This document shows positions 26,067 to 36,301 of a DNA stretch of 64,000 nt, in pieces. Positions within the stretch are counted from its first letter, which is position 1, and each line of letters opens with the position of its first letter. The DNA is from Halorussus limi. GTDB taxonomy: Archaea > Halobacteriota > Halobacteria > Halobacteriales > Haladaptataceae. The stretch spans positions 434,001 to 498,000 of the forward strand of contig NZ_CP096659.1 of the NCBI RefSeq assembly GCF_023238205.1, in the 5' to 3' direction. The notes below the pieces were generated by a model. That model saw only the letters and a program-made list of their open reading frames with translations. It was not told the DNA's origin and did no database searches. The translations under genes and the position numbers were made by a program.

Positions 26067-27053
26067 ATGTCGATGGGACGATTCCTGCTCAAGCGTAGCG
26101 CACAGGGCGTACTGGTCGTGTGGGGCGTCGTGACCGTGGTGTTCGGACTCCGGTACATCACGCCCGGCAACCCCGTTACGTTCGTGGCTCCGCTGGACGC
26201 GAGCCAGGAGTTGCGCCGGCAGATAGCCACGGAGTTGGGTCTCAACAGACCGTTCTACGTCCAGTACTTCGACTACCTCTGGAACCTGTTGCAGGGCGAC
26301 ATGGGCTACTCCTACATTCGAGGCGTCGAGGCGAGCGGACTCATCTTCGCTCGACTCCCGGCCACCCTCGAACTCGCCGTCGCCGCGAGTATCGTCGCGG
26401 TCGTCATCTCGATTCCGCTGGGCGTAATCTCCGCGACGCGGCGACACGAACCGGCCGACTACGCCGCGACCAGTTTCTCGCTGGTCGGCATCTCGACGCC
26501 GAACTTCTGGCTCGGCATCATGCTCGTGCTGATTCTGTCGGTCCAGTTCGGCCTGTTCCCGACGAGTCGGCGCGGCATCGGGTTCCTCCCGGCGGTGGCG
26601 ATGCTGTTCACCGAGTTCGAGTTCTCCGGACTCGTCACGTGGCTCGCCCACATCACGCTCCCGGCGATTACGCTCGGAACCTACTTCACCGCGCTCATCA
26701 CGCGGCTCACGCGAAGCGGCATGTTGGACGAACTCGGCAAGCCATACGTCCGGTCGTCGCGCGCGAAGGGCCTTCCCGAGACGCTGGTCCGATACAAGCA
26801 CGCGCTCCGGAACACGCTGATACCGGTCATCACGGTGCTGGGCCTCCAACTCGGCACGCTCATCGGCGGCGCGGTCATCACCGAGGCCGTCTTCGCGTGG
26901 CCCGGACTGGGAACCCTGCTCATCAACGCCATCAACGCCCGCGACTGGCCGCTGATTCAGGGGTCGCTCATCGTCATCGGAACCGGATTCGTCGTCATCA
27001 ACATCTTCGTGGACGCGCTGTACGCCTACATCAACCCGCAGGTGGTTCACTAA
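26067..27053 (+). CDS. ABC transporter permease, DppB type
   Basis: A 328-residue membrane protein with six helices. The N-terminus LLKRSAQGVLVVWGVVTVVF and the cytoplasmic coupling motif ARSSRAKGLPE-like segment (VRSSRAKGLPETLVRYKHAL; about 224-243) are typical of DppB/OppB. It pairs with the next gene to form the pore. The stop TAA shares one base with the next ATG (TAATG). Confidence 0.95.
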   Translation: MSMGRFLLKRSAQGVLVVWGVVTVVFGLRYITPGNPVTFVAPLDASQELRRQIATELGLNRPFYVQYFDYLWNLLQGDMGYSYIRGVEASGLIFARLPATLELAVAASIVAVVISIPLGVISATRRHEPADYAATSFSLVGISTPNFWLGIMLVLILSVQFGLFPTSRRGIGFLPAVAMLFTEFEFSGLVTWLAHITLPAITLGTYFTALITRLTRSGMLDELGKPYVRSSRAKGLPETLVRYKHALRNTLIPVITVLGLQLGTLIGGAVITEAVFAWPGLGTLLINAINARDWPLIQGSLIVIGTGFVVINIFVDALYAYINPQVVH

Positions 27054-28123
27054 TGGCCGGACCGATAGAGAGACTCGTAGACCTGTTCTGGAACGGACTC
27101 AAGCGGGGCGTCTCCCCGCGGACCGTCCGGAACCTCCGGAAGGAACTTCGCCAGAGCGCGCTGGCGAAGGTCGGTATCGTCGTCGTGGTCGCAATCGTGC
27201 TGGTGGCGCTGTTCGCGCCCCTGTTCGCGCCCCACAATCCCACGAACCAGAACCTCGACCGGTCGCAACTGCCGCCGCTCGGGTTCAGCAAGACGACGAC
27301 CCAGACCAGTTCCCAGATGGTCAACGGTTCGATAGAGGTCGTCAACGAGACGGTCACGGTGTCGGCGACGCCGAAGTACCCCCTCGGTACCGACTCGCTC
27401 GGCAGAGACATGCTCTCGCGGGTCATCTACGGCGCGCGGACCTCTCTGCTGGTCGGTCTCTTGGGCACGGCCATCGCCGCCACCGTCGGTGTGACCGTGG
27501 GTCTGGTCGCCGGCTACTACGGCGGGAAGGTAGACGACGCGCTGATGCGGAGCGCCGACGTCATGCTCGCGTTCCCCTCGCTCGTCTTGGCGGTCGCGCT
27601 GGTCGGCCTGTTCGGCCGGGCGGTCGTCAGAGTGCCCGACCCGCTGGTGCAGGCCGGCATCGCGCCGAACATGCCCGAGACCTTCGCGCTTCCGGGGACG
27701 GTCATCCTCGTCGTCGGACTGGTCAACTGGGTGTGGTTCGCGCGCGTCGCCCGGGGTGAGGCGCTCTCCATCGAGGGCCAAGAGTACGTCAAGGCCGCCC
27801 GCTCGGTGGGCGCCGGCGACGGCTTCATCCTTCGCAAGCACATCCTGCCCAACAGCGTGACGCCCATCCTCGTGCTGGCGACCATCCAAATCGCGGCCAT
27901 CATCCTGCTCGAATCCGCGCTGTCGTTCCTCGGCTTCTCGGGAACCAGCCTCTCGTGGGGCTTCGACATCGCGCAGGGCCGGGACTATCTGGCCTCCTCG
28001 TGGTGGATTTCGACGGTTCCCGGCGTCGCCATCGTGCTGACGGTCATCGGCATCAACCTCGTGGGCGACTGGCTTCGCGACGCGCTCGACCCCGGTATCG
28101 AGGGCGAGGGAGGTGGCGTCTGA
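27053..28123 (+). CDS. ABC transporter permease, DppC type
   Basis: The 356-residue second pore subunit. It has an N-terminal helix (about 38-60), a periplasm-side loop of about 60 residues, LGTDSLGRDMLSRVIYGARTSL (residues about 112-131), five further helices and the coupling EYVKAARSVGAGDGFI. This is the classic DppC/OppC layout. Its stop overlaps the next start (TGATG). Confidence 0.95.
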   Translation: MAGPIERLVDLFWNGLKRGVSPRTVRNLRKELRQSALAKVGIVVVVAIVLVALFAPLFAPHNPTNQNLDRSQLPPLGFSKTTTQTSSQMVNGSIEVVNETVTVSATPKYPLGTDSLGRDMLSRVIYGARTSLLVGLLGTAIAATVGVTVGLVAGYYGGKVDDALMRSADVMLAFPSLVLAVALVGLFGRAVVRVPDPLVQAGIAPNMPETFALPGTVILVVGLVNWVWFARVARGEALSIEGQEYVKAARSVGAGDGFILRKHILPNSVTPILVLATIQIAAIILLESALSFLGFSGTSLSWGFDIAQGRDYLASSWWISTVPGVAIVLTVIGINLVGDWLRDALDPGIEGEGGGV

Positions 28124-29362
28124 TGGCCGACGACCTCCTCCGCGTCCGGGACCTCTCGACTCGGTTCTTCACCGAGGACGGACAGGTCAACGCGGTCGAG
28201 TCCGTGGACTTCGACGTGCGAGACGGCGAGGTCTTCGGCATCGTCGGCGAGTCGGGGTCGGGCAAGAGCGTGACCGCGCTCTCGGTCATCGACCTCGTGG
28301 AGTCGCCGGGCCGCATCACCAGCGGCGAGGTCTGGTATCGGAACGCCGACCTCGCCGACGAGGTCCGGGACGACGCCCCAGAGGCCGTGGACGGCGAGTT
28401 CGTGGACGTGCGCCGGGTGCCCGAGAACGTCCGGCGGGCGCTCCGCGGGCCGTCGTTCAGCACCATCTTCCAAGACCCGATGAGCAGTCTGAACCCCTCG
28501 CTGACCGTCGGCGAGCAGATTGCCGAAGCGGTCGAGGTCCAGCGCCGCGCGCGCTCGAACCCGCGGACGACTCGGTCGCGAACGCAGGGGTTCGGACTCG
28601 CCGACCTGCTCACGAGCACGGTCCTCCCGTCTCGGAGCTACGTCAGCGAGGAGAGTCGGGCCGAGGCCATCGACCTGCTCGAACAGGTCGGCATTCCCGA
28701 CCCGGCCGAACGGGCCGACGAGTACCCCCACGAGTTCTCGGGCGGGATGCTCCAGCGCGCGATGATAGCCCAGGCGCTGGCGGGCGAACCCGACCTGCTC
28801 ATCGCCGACGAACCGACCACCGCGCTCGACGTGACGATTCAGGCCCAGATTCTCGACCTCCTGCGTGACCTGCAGGAGGACACCGGGATGAGCATCATGA
28901 TGATTACCCACAACCTCGGGGTTATCGCCCGGATGTGCGACCGAGTCGGCGTGATGTACGCCGGCGAAGTCGTCGAGCGCGGCACGCTCGAAGACGTGTT
29001 CGACGACCCGGTTCACCCCTACACGCAGGGCCTGCTCGGGTCGATTCCGGACTTGGACGACCCAGCGCCGCGACTCCAACCCATCGAGGGCAACGTGCCG
29101 GACCTCTACGACGAGGAGATGGAAGACAGATGTTACTTCGCCGACCGCTGTCCGAAAGCCATGGAGGAGTGTCTGAACCACCCGCCGGAGTTCGACGTGG
29201 AGACGGGAGAGCCCCGAGGCGGGCGGACCGAGGCCGGCGAACACGGCGCGCGGTGCGTCCTCGCCCAACAGGAGTACGACCCGACGCGGGCGCTTCCGGA
29301 CGACTACTTCGAGAGCGACGCGCGTCGGGAGCAGGACTCGGAACCCGAGGAGGTGAGCGCGG

Positions 29363-29370
<8 letters not shown>
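28123..29370 (+). CDS. ABC transporter ATP-binding protein, DppD type
   Basis: A 415-residue ATPase. The Walker A GESGSGKS is near 42-49, the signature FSGGM is near 206-210, and Walker [10 protein letters not shown] is near 225-233. The C-terminal oligopeptide-transporter cysteine region ([14 protein letters not shown]; about 346-359) can bind an iron-sulfur cluster in this family. A haloarchaeal insert of about 60 residues lies between Walker A and signature (130-185). It overlaps the next gene by eight bases. Confidence 0.95.
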
Positions 29371-30415
<1,045 letters not shown>

Positions 30416-30604
30416 CGGCCGCTTCTTATCCTTTTCGGGCGTTTAACCGGGCCGGCTTGAATAGTCGGGCATCACCCTTATTTCCGTCAGCGTAGTGGTC
30501 GAACTACGGAACGACACCTCGCGCGGCCCTCGGACATCGACCGCGGAGAACCGAACCGAGGGTCGCGGAAAGCGGCGACGCGCCGCGTCCGTTCCAGATT
30601 AGCT

Positions 30605-31006
30605 ATGAGCCAAGACCAGAACGGGGAGTCCGTCTCCCCACCGAACGTCTCCGAAAAGGACGTGCTGCCGATAGACAGCGATAGCGAATCGCTCGACGCG
30701 ATATTTCGGGCGCTCTCCGACCACCGACGCCGGTGTATCTGTCACTACCTCGCACAGGAGGGCGGGCCGATGCCGGTGGACGAACTCGCGGAACTGCTGG
30801 CCGCGTCGATGACCGAGAAGACCCGCGCGGTCCTCACGTCGGCCGAAATCGAGAAGACCCGGACCGAACTCCACCGCATGCACCTGCCGAAACTGACCGA
30901 GGTCGGCGTCGTGGTCCACGACGCCGACGCGGACACCGTTCGACTCGCCGACTCGCCGGGCGTCGCGGAGTGCCTGCGAGCGGCCGCAGACGTGGACTTG
31001 CGGTAA
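30605..31006 (+). CDS. DUF7344-type wHTH regulator
   Basis: A 133-residue regulator with a polar N-terminal tail (1-25) and the DUF7344 pattern LDAIFRALSDHRRRCICHYL, a helix-turn-helix, then ELHRMHLPKLTEVGVVVHD. The family is expanded in haloarchaea. It lies after the transport operon with its own TATA-like CTTATTT near 30477-30483, so it is probably expressed separately. Targets unknown. Confidence 0.75.
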   Translation: MSQDQNGESVSPPNVSEKDVLPIDSDSESLDAIFRALSDHRRRCICHYLAQEGGPMPVDELAELLAASMTEKTRAVLTSAEIEKTRTELHRMHLPKLTEVGVVVHDADADTVRLADSPGVAECLRAAADVDLR

Positions 31007-31112
31007 TCCCACCTCTCGGCGCGGGGACCACTCGGCGCGGAGCACCCGCTACGCGCGGTGGACCCGGTTCGCGTTCGGCACCGTTATCCGTCCAGCGTTC
31101 CTTCTCGAAGGC

Positions 31113-31661
31113 ATGGCAGACGACCTGACTGCGACGCTGCACACGAGTCACGGCGACATCGAAGTCCGACTGTTCGACGAGCGCGCCCCGAGGACCGTCG
31201 AGAACTTCGTCAACTTGGCGGAACACGACCCCGCCGCGAGCGAGGACCCCGCGCCCGACACGACGACGTGGGAGGACCCCGAGTCGGGCGAAGTCCGAGG
31301 CGACGCGCTCTACAACGACGTGCCGTTCCACCGAATCATCGAGGACTTCATGATTCAGGGAGGCGACCCGACCGGCACCGGCCGCGGCGGCCCCGGCTAC
31401 GAGTTCGAAGACGAGTTCCACGACGAACTCCGCCACGACGACGCGGGCATCCTCTCGATGGCCAACAGCGGTCCCGACACCAACGGCTCGCAGTTCTTCA
31501 TCACCCTCGACGCCCAACCGCATCTGGACGACCGCCACGCGGTCTTCGGCGAGGTCATCGACGGGATGGACGTGGTCGAGGAAATCGGTTCGGTCCCGAC
31601 CGACCACAACGACAGCCCCAACGAGGACGTGACGCTCGAACGCGTCGAGATTCACGACTGA
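31113..31661 (+). CDS. Cyclophilin-type peptidyl-prolyl isomerase
   Basis: The 182-residue protein speeds cis-trans isomerisation at proline bonds. The active-site signature FHRIIEDFMIQGGDPTGTG (about 71-89) holds the catalytic Arg, and LSMANSGPDTNGSQFFIT (about 113-130) forms the binding pocket. A short loop at about 45-66 is longer than in minimal cyclophilins. No export signal, so it is cytoplasmic. Confidence 0.96.
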   Translation: MADDLTATLHTSHGDIEVRLFDERAPRTVENFVNLAEHDPAASEDPAPDTTTWEDPESGEVRGDALYNDVPFHRIIEDFMIQGGDPTGTGRGGPGYEFEDEFHDELRHDDAGILSMANSGPDTNGSQFFITLDAQPHLDDRHAVFGEVIDGMDVVEEIGSVPTDHNDSPNEDVTLERVEIHD

Positions 31662-31848
31662 GCAGTCCGTTTCGAGCGGTTTTTCGAGGGAGTCCGTCCC
31701 GCGTTCGGACTCGAATCCCGGGCGAGACCGGCATGATTAACCACCGCCGACGGTCCGCCCCGAATTTTCGCCGACCGGGGGAAAAATCACCGGGGCCGGA
31801 CTTCCGTACCGAAACCCACTTCGGTACGAACGGTCAATCCTCTCCTGC

Positions 31849-31931
31849 GCGAGGGTTGCCGAGCGGCCAAAGGCGGCGGGCTTAAGACCCGCTCTCGTAG
31901 GAGTCCATGGGTTCGAATCCCATCCCTCGCA
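31849..31931 (+). tRNA. tRNA-Leu (TAA anticodon)
   Basis: An 83-base class II tRNA with acceptor GCGAGGG/CCCTCGC, discriminator A at 31931, anticodon stem GCGGG/CCCGC and loop CTTAAGA (anticodon TAA). A long variable arm (CTCTCGTAGGAG) and the T-loop TTCGAAT are present. There is no intron. Confidence 0.95.
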
Positions 31932-32102
31932 TTTCTCTCGGCGCGCTACGCCGCGAGCGCCTCGTGCGCTCGCACGTTCAGTGCGCCGCGGAAATCGGTC
32001 AGGACGGATTCGAAAGCGTTGGCCGTGCGCCTACGGCGAAGTCTACCGACAGTCAGAACGAGGTCGAAACCCCCATTTTCCCGAATCCACTACTCGGATA
32101 CA

Positions 32103-32657
32103 ATGACCGACGAACGAGTCCAGCGCGCGTTCCGAGAGCACCCCGACTTCGAGGAAGCCGACGATGGTCGGTTCGAGACGCCCGAGAAACCGTTCCCCGG
32201 CGTCGTCTCCGTGACCGACGCGGAGGACGACGGTGAGGGGACGAGCGACGCGTACAGCGTCGAAGTCCGAACGCCGATGCTCGACGCCGTGGTCGAGGGC
32301 GAGGAGGTCGCCGAGGTCGTCGAAGATGGCTGGTTCGAGACGCTGGAACTCCGACTGGAGGACGCTCACACCGTCACCAACGCCGACGCCGCGCCGCCGG
32401 ACGTCGAGCGCGAGGGCGACGAGGTGGTCGTGACCGTCGAGTTCGCGTCGTCGGACCCCGAGCAGGCCGTCGAGGACGCGCTGGCGGTAGTCGAGTACGT
32501 CGAGGGGACGTGGGTACAGGGAATCATCCCCGGCTACGACTACCGGGAACCGGCCGCGGGGTTACGTGAACGCGCGAGACAGAATTACGACGAGGACGGT
32601 TCCGGCGGGCCGGGTGGGTCCGACGGCCCCGCCGAGTCGGGCGGCGCGCCCCTCTGA
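32103..32657 (+). CDS. Haloarchaeal conserved protein (DUF5813 type)
   Basis: A 184-residue acidic protein starting at MTDERVQRAFREHPDF. The first 150 residues alternate strands and helices (for example VSVTDAEDDGEG and VVVTVEFASSDPEQAVEDAL), then a Gly/Pro/Ser-rich tail. It matches my memory of a haloarchaea-specific DUF family. No catalytic motif is seen. The tail ends a few bases before the convergent RAM-domain gene. Confidence 0.6.
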   Translation: MTDERVQRAFREHPDFEEADDGRFETPEKPFPGVVSVTDAEDDGEGTSDAYSVEVRTPMLDAVVEGEEVAEVVEDGWFETLELRLEDAHTVTNADAAPPDVEREGDEVVVTVEFASSDPEQAVEDALAVVEYVEGTWVQGIIPGYDYREPAAGLRERARQNYDEDGSGGPGGSDGPAESGGAPL

Positions 32658-32663
32658 GACCGC

Positions 32664-32894
32664 TCAGTCCATCGCGATGTAGGTCTGGGTGCCCTCGACG
32701 CCCTCGATGCCCTGAATCCCGTCGGCCGCGATTTCCTTGACCTCCGGGGTGGAGTCCACGTCGAGTTTCGCGACGAGGTCCACGTCGCCCGCGACGATGT
32801 GGGCGTCCACCACGCCGTCGATGTCGAGAATCGAACTCTTGAGCCTGTCCGCCTCGCCCGTGTTCGCCTTGACCATGACGTAGGCTGTGACCAT
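32664..32894 (-). CDS. Stand-alone Lrp/AsnC ligand-binding (RAM) domain protein
   Basis: A 76-residue protein consisting only of the RAM/ACT-like effector domain of Lrp/AsnC regulators: MVTAYVMVKANTGEADRL at the start, DVDLVAKLDVDS in the middle and GVEGTQTYIAMD at the end. It has no DNA-binding domain. It starts one base after the trkA-type gene stops, so the two are cotranscribed. It may sense an amino acid and modulate the K+ protein or another partner (inference). Confidence 0.9.
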   Translation of the reverse strand: MVTAYVMVKANTGEADRLKSSILDIDGVVDAHIVAGDVDLVAKLDVDSTPEVKEIAADGIQGIEGVEGTQTYIAMD

Positions 32895-32895
32895 C

Positions 32896-33591
32896 TCAGT
32901 TCCCTCCCGTCATCGCTTGCGCGCTCGCTCTGCTGGCGTCCCCGACCAGAATCTGTCGCACGTCCTCCAGCACTTCGAAGTCCGCGAGGACCGCGAGACG
33001 GTCGCCGACTTCGAGCGAGTCGTCGGACAGCGGGATGTCCATCGGTTCGTCGGCCTTGCCGAACGCCAGAATGCGGGAGTCGGCCGGGAGCGAGAGTTCG
33101 CTGATGGAGTAGCCCTTCACCGGCGATTCGTCGGTGATGGTGAGTTCCACGACCTGTAGGCTCTGGGCGATGTCGGCGATAGCTCGGATGTTGCCCCCGA
33201 GAAGGGCGTTCTTCGCGCCGATGGCTCCGAGGCGCTCGGGGTAGACCACCTCGTCCACGTCGCTGGCGAACTTCCGGTAGATGTCCTCGCGGTAGTCCTC
33301 GTCGATGCGCAGCACCGTCCGGCAGTCGTAGTGCTTGCCGACCATGCACGCCGCGAGGTTGACGTTGAGGTTGCCCGTCAGCGCGCCGAGAGCGTCGGCC
33401 GATTCGAGGTCGGCCCGGTTCAGAATCTCCTCGCGGCCGCCGTCGCCCTCGACGACCTCGAAGTCGTCGTTCCGGGCGCGCTCGACCTTGTTGGCGTCTC
33501 GCTCGACCAGCGTGACCTCGTGGCCCTCCTCCCGAAGGACGCGGGCCGTCCGAAGCCCCACCCGACCCGAGCCTATGATAACGAATCGCAT
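32896..33591 (-). CDS. TrkA-type K+ transport regulatory protein (RCK domain)
   Basis: A 231-residue protein with an N-terminal Rossmann fold (GSGRVG at about 7-12) and a C-terminal TrkA-C domain (about 140-220). These domains bind NAD(H) or nucleotides and gate Trk/Ktr K+ uptake. The membrane subunit is not encoded beside it. The start at MRFVIIGSG is taken because the glycine motif must be near the N-terminus. It leads a two-gene unit with a RAM-domain gene. Confidence 0.92.
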   Translation of the reverse strand: MRFVIIGSGRVGLRTARVLREEGHEVTLVERDANKVERARNDDFEVVEGDGGREEILNRADLESADALGALTGNLNVNLAACMVGKHYDCRTVLRIDEDYREDIYRKFASDVDEVVYPERLGAIGAKNALLGGNIRAIADIAQSLQVVELTITDESPVKGYSISELSLPADSRILAFGKADEPMDIPLSDDSLEVGDRLAVLADFEVLEDVRQILVGDASRASAQAMTGGN

Positions 33592-33671
33592 GGTAGTGCT
33601 TACGCGACACTGCCTGAATAACTTTTCTCCCCCAAAGGTTTTTCTCGTATGGTACTGAACCACACAGTGCG

Positions 33672-33902
33672 ATGGTTCACGCTTTTATCATGGTGAAAAC
33701 CGCCGCCGGGCGCTCCGAGGACGTGCTGGCGGCGGTCCGCGAACTGGACCGCATCTCCGAGGCCCACGTCGTGGCCGGCGAGTTCGACGTCATCGTGGAG
33801 GCCGACGCCGACGAGGTGTACGACGTACTGCAGGCCGCCTCGTCGGACATCTCGGGGATAGACGGGGTCGCGGACACCAAGACGTACATGGCCCTCGACT
33901 GA
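33672..33902 (+). CDS. Stand-alone Lrp/AsnC ligand-binding (RAM) domain protein
   Basis: A 76-residue protein paralogous to the product of 32664-32894: MVHAFIMVKTAAGRSED, VVAGEFDVIVEADADEVYDV, GVADTKTYMALD. Like it, this is the RAM effector domain only, with no helix-turn-helix. It is divergent from the trkA-type gene, sharing an 80-base promoter region. The two RAM proteins flanking trkA suggest a K+-related amino-acid or nucleotide sensor (inference). Confidence 0.9.
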   Translation: MVHAFIMVKTAAGRSEDVLAAVRELDRISEAHVVAGEFDVIVEADADEVYDVLQAASSDISGIDGVADTKTYMALD

Positions 33903-33926
33903 GAGGTCCGGTCTTCTCCCGGCGCG

Positions 33927-35048
33927 TCAGTGGTCTATCTCTTTCACGTCGTGGTCGGCGAGGAACGAGTCGAGCCACGCCTTCTGCTCGCGGAGGTTCG
34001 GCGGCAGGTTCTCGTACACCCGGTCGAACACGTCGTGGGGGTCGCCGGGGTCGGCCGACTCGGCGCGCTCTACCGCCTCGTCGAGTTCCGCGTCGGCCTC
34101 GTCCTCGACTTCGGCGACGAACTCGTCGTCTATCACGCCCTGCTCGCGGAGGTACTCCTCGTAGCGTTCGACCGGGTCGGCGGTCCTCCAGTCGGGCAGT
34201 TCCTTCGCGGCGTCCTCGTACTGACTCGGGTCGTCGCTGGTGGTGTGAGCGCCCTGCCGGTAGGTCAGACTCTCGACCAGCACGGGGTCGCCGTCGCGGG
34301 CCGAGTCGAGCGCGTCGGCCACCGTCTCTCGGACCGCGAGCGGGTCGTTGCCGTCGACCTGCACGCCCTCGAAGCCGTAGGCGTTGGCCTTCTGGGCGAT
34401 GGTGTCGCTGGCGGTCTGGCGGTGGCGCGGCAGGCTAATCGCCCACTCGTTGTTCTCGCAGAAGAAGACGGTGGGCGCGTCGAAGACGCCCGCGAAGTTC
34501 ATCCCTTCGTGGAAGTCGCCCTCGCTGGTCGCGCCGTCGCCGAAGTAACAGAGGACCGCGGGGTTCGCCGGTCCGTCGCCGCCGTCGGCTTCCACGCCCT
34601 CGGCTTCCGTTCGCTCGCCGTCCGCGTCGTCGCCCTTGACCGCGCGCTCGTAGTTCATCGCCATGCCGACGCCCGCGGCGTGGGGAATCTGAGTCGCAAT
34701 GGGGACCGCCTGCGGGAAGTTCGGCACCTCGTGGCCAGAGTGGTACTCGGGCATCCCGCGCCGGAAGAGGAGGACGTCGCTGATGGGCACGTCGCGGGCG
34801 AGTTGCATCGCGTTCGACCGGTAGGTCGGGAAGAGCCAGTCGTCGTCGGCCATCGCCATCGCGGCCCCGACCTGCGAACCCTCCTGTCCGCGGTAGGGCG
34901 GCCAGCTACTCATCCAACCCCGGCGCTGGAGCGCCAGCGCTCGCTCGTCGAACGCCCGCGCCCGGACCAGTTCCCGGTAGGTCTCCCGCGCCTGCTCGGG
35001 CGAGAACGGCGTCTCCGAGAGGTCGCGTTCGCCGATGATGCGGTTCAT
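33927..35048 (-). CDS. Thiamine pyrophosphate-dependent 2-oxoacid dehydrogenase E1 alpha
   Basis: A 373-residue protein from MNRIIGERD. The TPP motif GDGATSEGDFHEGMNF (about 170-185) ends in VFFCENN. The substrate/activation segment RGWMSSWPPYRGQEG and YRQGAHTTSDDP are typical of pyruvate or branched-chain E1 alpha. An acidic insert lies at about 138-160. The partner E1 beta, E2 and E3 genes are not adjacent. The substrate is undecided. The ORF could extend upstream but the extra part has no family character. Confidence 0.9.
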   Translation of the reverse strand: MNRIIGERDLSETPFSPEQARETYRELVRARAFDERALALQRRGWMSSWPPYRGQEGSQVGAAMAMADDDWLFPTYRSNAMQLARDVPISDVLLFRRGMPEYHSGHEVPNFPQAVPIATQIPHAAGVGMAMNYERAVKGDDADGERTEAEGVEADGGDGPANPAVLCYFGDGATSEGDFHEGMNFAGVFDAPTVFFCENNEWAISLPRHRQTASDTIAQKANAYGFEGVQVDGNDPLAVRETVADALDSARDGDPVLVESLTYRQGAHTTSDDPSQYEDAAKELPDWRTADPVERYEEYLREQGVIDDEFVAEVEDEADAELDEAVERAESADPGDPHDVFDRVYENLPPNLREQKAWLDSFLADHDVKEIDH

Positions 35049-35181
35049 GCGCCGCGGTTCGGCCGCCCTTCGCATAGTGGTTCCGGAAGCGGGCGACCCC
35101 GACTCCGGGTCGGTACCCTGCCGGACACCGCGTTCCAGTCTCACCGCAACGGCCTTACCCCGCGCCGGTAAAGTACGACTA

Positions 35182-35826
35182 ATGAGCGTCATCGCGGAAC
35201 TGTCCGTCCCGGTCGAGGACTTTCCGCTGGGTCGCGCGCTAGCGGCCACGCCGGACATGCAGGTCGAGTTAGAGCGCATCGTCCCGACGGACACCGGTGC
35301 GCTCCCGTTCTTCTGGGTGTGGGGCGACGACGTGGAGACGTTCGTGGCCGAACTGGAGGACCAGACCGACATCGACGCGGTCACCGTGCTGGACCGAGTC
35401 GAGGACGGTGCGCTCATCCGAGCGACGTGGACTTCGACGCCGGGTCTCGTGGAGGGCATCCTCCAGTCGGCGGCCACCCTGCTGGAGGTGAACCGCTACG
35501 AGAACGTCTGGCGGTTCCGGCTCAGGTCGCCCGACCGCGAGGCGGTCGCCAGCCTCCAGCGGTACTGCGCCGACAACGACATCGACCTCCGTCTCGACCG
35601 CATCAACAGCCTCACAGAGGTCGAGACCGGCGAGCAGTACGGCCTGACCGACGACCAGCGCCAGACCATCGTGACCGCCTTCGAGGCGGGCTACTTCGAC
35701 GACCCCCGGCAGACGACCCTCGAAGAACTCGGGGACGAGTTCGACATCTCCTCACGGGCGGTCTCGAAGCGACTCCGGGGAGGACTCCGGAACCTCGTCA
35801 CGGCGACGCTGACAACTCACGAGTAG
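35182..35826 (+). CDS. HTH-10 (bacterio-opsin activator-like) regulator
   Basis: A 214-residue regulator. Residues 1-150 form a sensing domain of the Bat-associated type (VIAELSVPVEDFPLG, then WTSTPGLVEGILQSAATLLE). The C-terminal 55 residues are the HTH-10 DNA-binding domain (LTDDQRQTIVTAFEAGYF and LGDEFDISSRAVSKRLRGGL). Such proteins are expanded in haloarchaea. Signal and targets unknown. Confidence 0.88.
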   Translation: MSVIAELSVPVEDFPLGRALAATPDMQVELERIVPTDTGALPFFWVWGDDVETFVAELEDQTDIDAVTVLDRVEDGALIRATWTSTPGLVEGILQSAATLLEVNRYENVWRFRLRSPDREAVASLQRYCADNDIDLRLDRINSLTEVETGEQYGLTDDQRQTIVTAFEAGYFDDPRQTTLEELGDEFDISSRAVSKRLRGGLRNLVTATLTTHE

Positions 35827-35828
35827 CC

Positions 35829-35838
35829 CCTTATAAAC
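35829..35838 (+). promoter_or_regulatory. TATA-like box upstream of HalOD1 gene
   Basis: CCTTATAAAC, a strong haloarchaeal-type box, lies about 100 bases before the ATG at 35937. The intervening bases contain an imperfect dyad (CCGGACCGGGTACCC). Transcript start is inferred only. Confidence 0.4.
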
Positions 35839-35936
35839 CCGTTCAGCATCGAACCGGACCGGGTACCCTTCCGGAACCCGAATTGGGTGACAGCGACTTC
35901 GGGGAGACGCGTGCGCTCCGCAAGTTCGAATACACA

Positions 35937-36227
35937 ATGAGCGAGAAGCAATCAGCAGTACGTCGAAAAACGTTATTGACCCACGAACTCGAAGCCGACC
36001 AGACTCCCAGCGAGGGCGTCGTAGCGGCCGTATCCTCTGCTTCGGGGACCGACCCGGGCGCGATGGAACCGCTCGCGACCAGCATCGACCCGGACGCGGT
36101 GGACGCGCTGTTCGCGGACCACTACGACGGCACGGCCCGCGGGACCGGACTAGTTCAGTTCTCCTACGCGGGCTACGAAGTCGTCGTGAACGGCGACGGT
36201 CTCGTCTCCGTGCTGGACGACTCCTGA
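35937..36227 (+). CDS. HalOD1 output-domain protein
   Basis: A 96-residue protein of the haloarchaeal HalOD1 output family: VVAAVSSASGTDPGAMEPLA, DPDAVDALFADH and VQFSYAGYEVVVNGDGLVSV. Such domains are fused to response regulators or stand alone and are thought to relay signals. Target unknown. Confidence 0.85.
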   Translation: MSEKQSAVRRKTLLTHELEADQTPSEGVVAAVSSASGTDPGAMEPLATSIDPDAVDALFADHYDGTARGTGLVQFSYAGYEVVVNGDGLVSVLDDS

Positions 36228-36301
36228 TTTACGGCGGCTCTTCGTCCGGTCGGTTCTCCGATTCCCCAACGATTATCGCCTCTCCGACGCACGTCACTGG
36301 C

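Noticed and set aside
24339-27050. Minus-strand ORF of 903 codons opposite the binding protein and first permease genes
   Set aside because: It spans two clearly coding plus-strand genes and has Arg/His/Asp-rich composition without any domain, so it is an artefact of GC-rich codon use.
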